The position numbers and the translations under genes are program-made. From Rhodoferax sp. U2-2l (lineage in GTDB: Bacteria; Pseudomonadota; Gammaproteobacteria; Burkholderiales; Burkholderiaceae_C), in NCBI RefSeq assembly GCF_020594515.1, contig NZ_JAJCTH010000005.1, positions 124,001 to 188,000 of the forward strand: a stretch of 64,000 nucleotides of DNA, given 5' to 3'. The notes beneath the pieces were generated by a model. It saw only the letters and a list, made by a program, of their open reading frames with translations, did no database searches and was not told the origin of the DNA. Below, piece by piece: positions 60,515-64,000 of the stretch (position 1 is its first letter; each line of letters begins with the position of its first letter).

Positions 60515-62049
60515 GGCGTCAACGTACCACCAGAGGTAGCCTCCATTCGGAACCGGCTGGTCAAACCGAGGTTCTCCATCACGGCCGCGGCCGCCAGCCG
60601 CCCCGACATGGCTGCCATCGGTACACCCGCTCCCGGATGCACGCTGCCCCCCGCCAGATACAACCCCGGTATCTGACTGACCGAGCCGGGCCTCGAAAAT
60701 ATGCTCAACCATCCGTGTGTTGCCTGTCCGTAAAGTGCCCCCCCAGTTCCGGGGAAACGTTGGTGAAACTGACGTGGCGTCGTTCGAACTGCCGTATCGG
60801 GATCCAGCTCAATCTCCAAGCCACACTTCCTTGCACGCTCGAAACACCGTTGTTGCAACGTCTCCAACATGTCCGGCGCCAGATTGGGATCATCCACATC
60901 GCCTATCGCTGGCGCATTGACCAAACACAACATGCGATCGGGCCGAACCGGAACATCTTCGGTACCGCGATCTTGGGCACACACATACAACGTGGGATCT
61001 TGAGGCAAGCGCTTGCGACCAAAGATATCGTCGAATTCCGTCGCATAACGTCGGCCAAAAAACAGGTTGTGCCGATCCAACTTGATGCCCCGTGTCTTTG
61101 CCAGCAAACACCAGGTGACGGCGGACAACGAACGGGGTTGCGGGCGCGCAGGAACTGCTTGGCGTGCCTTGCCACCCAACAAACCTTGACGCAGTGCAGA
61201 GGCATCACCATTGAACACCACAGCGTTCGCTGCCAACACCGAGCCGTCGTCAAGAACAACACCTGTGGCCCGCCCGTTGGTGACCTGTATCTCGCGACAA
61301 CCCGTCTGGTATTGAAACTGAACCCCGTTTTGCTTGCACAGACGAACCAGACATTGCGCCAGCGCGGTCATACCACCTTGAACCGACCAGACACCGTCCA
61401 TTTCAACCTGGGCGATCAGATTCAGCGTGGCAGGTGCCTGCCAAGGCGAAGAACCACAATAGGTTGCATATCGCCCAAACAACTGCTTTAGGCGAGGATC
61501 CGTAAAGTGGCGCCCCAAGCTGTCCCACATGCTGCGCGTCGGGCCAACCCCGGCCAACAAAGCCAACCCCCGAGGACCCAGGCTCCACATGAACTTTGGC
61601 AGATGCATGGCCTGTGAGCGGATAAAGGGCCCTTCCAGATAACGGTACAAGGCCTTGGTTGTCCTGGCGAACGTTTGAAACCGAGCCGCCTCGTCACTGC
61701 CGGCAAAGGACGCCACCGCCGCCTCGCTGGCCTGCAGATCCGAAAACAAGTCGAGTGAACTACCGTCATCCCAAAAATGCCGTCCAATCACGGGGAGCTG
61801 AGTCAACTTCAGCTCGCGATCGATATCGGCACCCACCGACGCCAATAGCTCGGCAAAAACCCATTTCATGGTGAAAACAGTTGGCCCAGCGTCTACAAAC
61901 TGTCCACCAACCTCTTGCGCACGAATTTTTCCGCCGGCCACATCACTGCGTTCAACCACAGTCACCTGCAGTCCGGCGTGAGCCAAGCGCAAGGCAGCCG
62001 CCAGGCCGCCCATGCCGGCACCAACCACGACGACCCGTTTGTCAGCCAT
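60511..62049 (-). CDS. crtD: methoxyneurosporene dehydrogenase (CrtI family)
   Basis: 512 residues. FAD motif RVVVVGAGMGGLAAALRL, then DVAGGKIRAQEVGGQFVDAGPTVFTMKWVF and the C-terminal LYLAGGSVHPGAGVPMAAMSG. It desaturates the C3-C4 bond of methoxyneurosporene in the spheroidene pathway. The ATG at 62049 overlaps the crtA stop by 8 bp. The last 15 residues (SRFRMEATSGGTLTP) lie over the crtC N-terminal reading frame and are not family-like. Confidence 0.95.
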   Translation of the reverse strand: MADKRVVVVGAGMGGLAAALRLAHAGLQVTVVERSDVAGGKIRAQEVGGQFVDAGPTVFTMKWVFAELLASVGADIDRELKLTQLPVIGRHFWDDGSSLDLFSDLQASEAAVASFAGSDEAARFQTFARTTKALYRYLEGPFIRSQAMHLPKFMWSLGPRGLALLAGVGPTRSMWDSLGRHFTDPRLKQLFGRYATYCGSSPWQAPATLNLIAQVEMDGVWSVQGGMTALAQCLVRLCKQNGVQFQYQTGCREIQVTNGRATGVVLDDGSVLAANAVVFNGDASALRQGLLGGKARQAVPARPQPRSLSAVTWCLLAKTRGIKLDRHNLFFGRRYATEFDDIFGRKRLPQDPTLYVCAQDRGTEDVPVRPDRMLCLVNAPAIGDVDDPNLAPDMLETLQQRCFERARKCGLEIELDPDTAVRTTPRQFHQRFPGTGGALYGQATHGWLSIFSRPGSVSQIPGLYLAGGSVHPGAGVPMAAMSGRLAAAAVMENLGLTSRFRMEATSGGTLTP

Positions 62050-62812
62050 GCTGCACCTCAAGTGCCTGGTCATAACTGCGACCTTGCCAGCAACCCGTCA
62101 TGCTCAAAACTTGCATCCGCACAAACATGGACTCGGCAAAGTAGTCGTTTTTGTAAGCTGCGTTAATAGCCACCTTGTGCGCGCCATTCTGCGCATACGC
62201 CACCATGGCATCCACATCACGCCACAAGCTGAAAGTACATTGCCGCAGCAGAGGCGCCTCTCCCAAACCCATTGCCAAGTAGCAACCCGGGGTGGTGCTG
62301 AGTTCTTTCTGCGCGGGCGGGGAGTAGCGCCAAAAAGCAAGCGCTTTGGCCGGCCGAATTGTGCCCCGCGTCAAAACGGCTATCGGACCACTTGACAAAC
62401 TAGATGCACGATCATCTTGAGAACCGACCAAACAGGCACTCGGCGTCACACCCCATGCCTGCTGATCCCACTGTCCCCGGGCTGATGTCACCGTCAACAT
62501 GCTCAACCAATGCTCCCGTGCATGGTCAACAATGGAGCGCACGTGGTCGCCCAGACAGAATTCCTCAGCCGCCCGCTGGTCCTCAAAAAGACAAATGAGT
62601 CCCTGGTGACTTCCACTGGGTCGAAGACCAAAACCACCACCATGCCCACTTCCCATGACCTTGGCAAAAAGCAACCCAGGAACGTCCTTGAGCGCCGCCC
62701 CGCCTTGTACGAGGCGCATCCAACCCCAGGCGCGATGCTGCACCAAATAGTCCACCAGCAACACCACAACAACCCCGGACAGCTCTTTGGCCGCACTAGT
62801 CTTTGCATTCAT
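62042..62812 (-). CDS. crtA: spheroidene monooxygenase
   Basis: 256 residues. It inserts the 2-keto oxygen in spheroidene, making spheroidenone in air. Segments are WMRLVQGGAALKDVPGLLFAKVMGSGHGGGFGLRPS, LTRGTIRPAKALAFWRYSPPAQKEL and GLGEAPLLRQCTFSLWRDVDAMVAYA. It follows pufC by 96 bp on the same strand and overlaps crtD, giving pufC-crtA-crtD-crtC. Confidence 0.94.
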   Translation of the reverse strand: MNAKTSAAKELSGVVVVLLVDYLVQHRAWGWMRLVQGGAALKDVPGLLFAKVMGSGHGGGFGLRPSGSHQGLICLFEDQRAAEEFCLGDHVRSIVDHAREHWLSMLTVTSARGQWDQQAWGVTPSACLVGSQDDRASSLSSGPIAVLTRGTIRPAKALAFWRYSPPAQKELSTTPGCYLAMGLGEAPLLRQCTFSLWRDVDAMVAYAQNGAHKVAINAAYKNDYFAESMFVRMQVLSMTGCWQGRSYDQALEVQHG

Positions 62813-62908
62813 GGAATGACCTCTAAGACTGTTAGGCGACCGCGACGCGGTACGCAGAGGTGAAATCTGCAGGGGTACGCATGGTGGACCTCGTCAAACC
62901 AACTCGAT

Positions 62909-63946
62909 TTAGTTAGCGGCGACCGTCGCTGTTGGCGAAGGCCGGGGCGCGCCCAACTCAGGATAATCCTTGAGCATCGGGGCTCCGTTCATCGGCTTGT
63001 AAGCAGACTGATGGCAAGTGGCGCAATTGACCTTGGGAGCGTCGCCCGTCGGGCCGAGCCGGTTGGCAGGAAACGCGCTACGCAAGGGTTCAAGGTAATT
63101 GACGTTCAAGCTACGAGACATCTGTATACCATGCCACGCAGTCACCCGTTGAGGAGGTGCACCGTCCCATTCAGCAAACGAACGGCTGTTATGGCAATAC
63201 GTACAGTTGACATTCAACGACGAAGACATGTGCGTCATCAAGCTGTAGGTCCACTCCGCCTGTTTGATCGACGCGTTGTTACCCGATGGCAGCGCAGTTG
63301 TGCTGTAGACACGGACTGGTTTGGCTTCCAACAAGAAAGGCGTGAACGGATCACTTGGCAAGGAAGCGTACTTGACGCTGATGGCAGCCAGGTTTTGTCC
63401 AGCGGCATCACCGATGAAATTGGAACCGTTGGCCTGAGGGGCTTGCTTGAACCAAATCTCGGACGGAATCGGCTGCCCACGGTGGCAGGTGTAACAAGTC
63501 ACACCCGTCGCGACCACGTGGCTGGTCCACTCCGTGTTGATGTGCCGTGTCATCTCGAGCATCCGTCTTGACACAACCTTGGTGTACATGGCATCGTCGG
63601 CATAGTTGTTGACGTCATGGCAGTAAGCACAACCTTGCACTGGCGACACCCACTCTGTGATCGCCGTCATGATGCGCGTGAACTCCGCAGCGCTGGTGTC
63701 ACCCAGCACCTTGACGTTCTGAAACACTTGAGAAGCACGCGGGCCCTCAGGACTGGCCGGTGCCAGGGCAACCGGGGGAACGTTGGCCTGCGTGATCGCA
63801 TCAAGAATGCGCGGGTTGTACACCTGCAACATGCCGGTTCCGCGGTAGCCACGCTGTACCGAATCCGGTACCGGACGCTCACAACCCGCTAACAGTACCA
63901 AGCAGCCAAGTGCCAGGAAACGCAGAAAATTCGATGTCATAGTCAT
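62909..63946 (-). CDS. pufC: reaction-centre tetraheme cytochrome c subunit
   Basis: 345 residues. A lipobox (LVLLAGC, Cys22) makes it a membrane-anchored lipoprotein. Four haem sites C-x-x-C-H are CAYCH (106-110), CYTCH (151-155), CTYCH (248-252) and CATCH (308-312). It re-reduces the special pair. GGAG lies eight bases upstream of ATG 63946; a second ATG two codons in is less likely. Confidence 0.96.
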   Translation of the reverse strand: MTMTSNFLRFLALGCLVLLAGCERPVPDSVQRGYRGTGMLQVYNPRILDAITQANVPPVALAPASPEGPRASQVFQNVKVLGDTSAAEFTRIMTAITEWVSPVQGCAYCHDVNNYADDAMYTKVVSRRMLEMTRHINTEWTSHVVATGVTCYTCHRGQPIPSEIWFKQAPQANGSNFIGDAAGQNLAAISVKYASLPSDPFTPFLLEAKPVRVYSTTALPSGNNASIKQAEWTYSLMTHMSSSLNVNCTYCHNSRSFAEWDGAPPQRVTAWHGIQMSRSLNVNYLEPLRSAFPANRLGPTGDAPKVNCATCHQSAYKPMNGAPMLKDYPELGAPRPSPTATVAAN

Positions 63947-64000
63947 GGTTTCACTCCATTCAGGAGGGCGGGATCAACGACGATAGGGAACACATTGGGT
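63947..64000 (-). other. 3' end of the gene upstream of pufC, probably pufM
   Basis: These last 54 bases run into pufC on the same strand. Standard order pufL-M-C makes pufM the expected neighbour, but the C-terminus here is not diagnostic. One frame ends in ALLNGVKP with its TGA overlapping the pufC start as ATGA; another ends in IPPS 11 bp before it; a third ends earlier in PYRR. The frame cannot be chosen. Confidence 0.4.

Noticed and set aside
62830..62847. TGT-N12-ACG match upstream of crtA, similar to a PpsR site
   Set aside because: One base off consensus, without inner symmetry (GC-rich spacer), and crtA probably shares the pufC transcript; a chance match is more likely.

Overview
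The window is a chromosomal segment of a purple phototrophic betaproteobacterium, most likely Rhodoferax or a close Comamonadaceae relative. Three things support this: a dense high-GC gene layout; housekeeping proteins of Burkholderiales type (ETF-QO, ProQ, DarP, TrmJ, AapJQMP); and a photosynthesis gene cluster in which genes for LH2, the tetraheme reaction-centre cytochrome and O2-dependent AcsF lie next to crtADC, as in Rubrivivax/Rhodoferax. The genus is inferred from gene content and order, not from a search.

Bases 1-30,600 are mostly general metabolism. A DMT exporter fragment and an SDR lie divergent from ETF-QO around a TetR-type operator. A tandem glycine riboswitch precedes gcvT-gcvH-gcvP. 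A small islet bounded by two terminators holds an EEP-family nuclease and a ribbon-helix-helix protein. It is followed by proQ, a circularly permuted ATP-grasp/alpha-E protein with a transglutaminase, and a noncoding gap with two inverted copies of a 133-bp palindromic (MITE-like) element. Next come a serine hydrolase, a voltage-gated channel, an aapJQMP amino-acid ABC transporter, a LivK-like binding protein, pmbA/darP/mogA, a zinc-ribbon protein with a Card1/DUF1887-like nuclease domain, cysE, trmJ and suhB.

From 30,774 to the right edge nearly everything is photosynthesis. bchI-bchD-bchO run rightward. tspO-bchP-(PucC-family)-bchG run leftward, and the regulators ppsR and aerR/ppaA follow, also leftward. 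Facing aerR is one very long rightward unit: bchF-N-B-H-L-M-lhaA-puhA-puhB-puhC-acsF-puhE-crtI-crtB, most of whose genes overlap by 4 nt or lie very close. Everything to its right runs leftward: (pufM)-pufC-crtA-crtD-crtC, then pucB-pucA-pucC and a previously unlisted 30-codon ORF that I predict as a single-helix membrane microprotein. TGT-N12-ACA sites, the PpsR/CrtJ consensus, lie upstream of bchI and bchG, with degenerate versions between aerR and bchF. None was found upstream of pucB, where instead an FNR-like box is present.

Together the genes encode Mg insertion (BchIDH), methylation and cyclisation (BchM, AcsF), dark protochlorophyllide reduction (BchLNB), 3-vinyl hydration (BchF), tail attachment and reduction (BchG, BchP), most of the spheroidene pathway (CrtB, I, C, D, A), reaction-centre assembly (PuhA-C, E, LhaA) and LH2 (PucBA, PucC). 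bchXYZ, bchC, crtE, crtF, hemA and pufBAL are not in this window and may lie beyond the right edge. The most novel-looking items are the microprotein at the end of pucBAC, the crtD/crtC overlap that hides a conserved CrtC N-terminus, the paired MITE-like palindromes, the PpsR lacking one of its two redox cysteines, and the EEP-nuclease/RHH pair.
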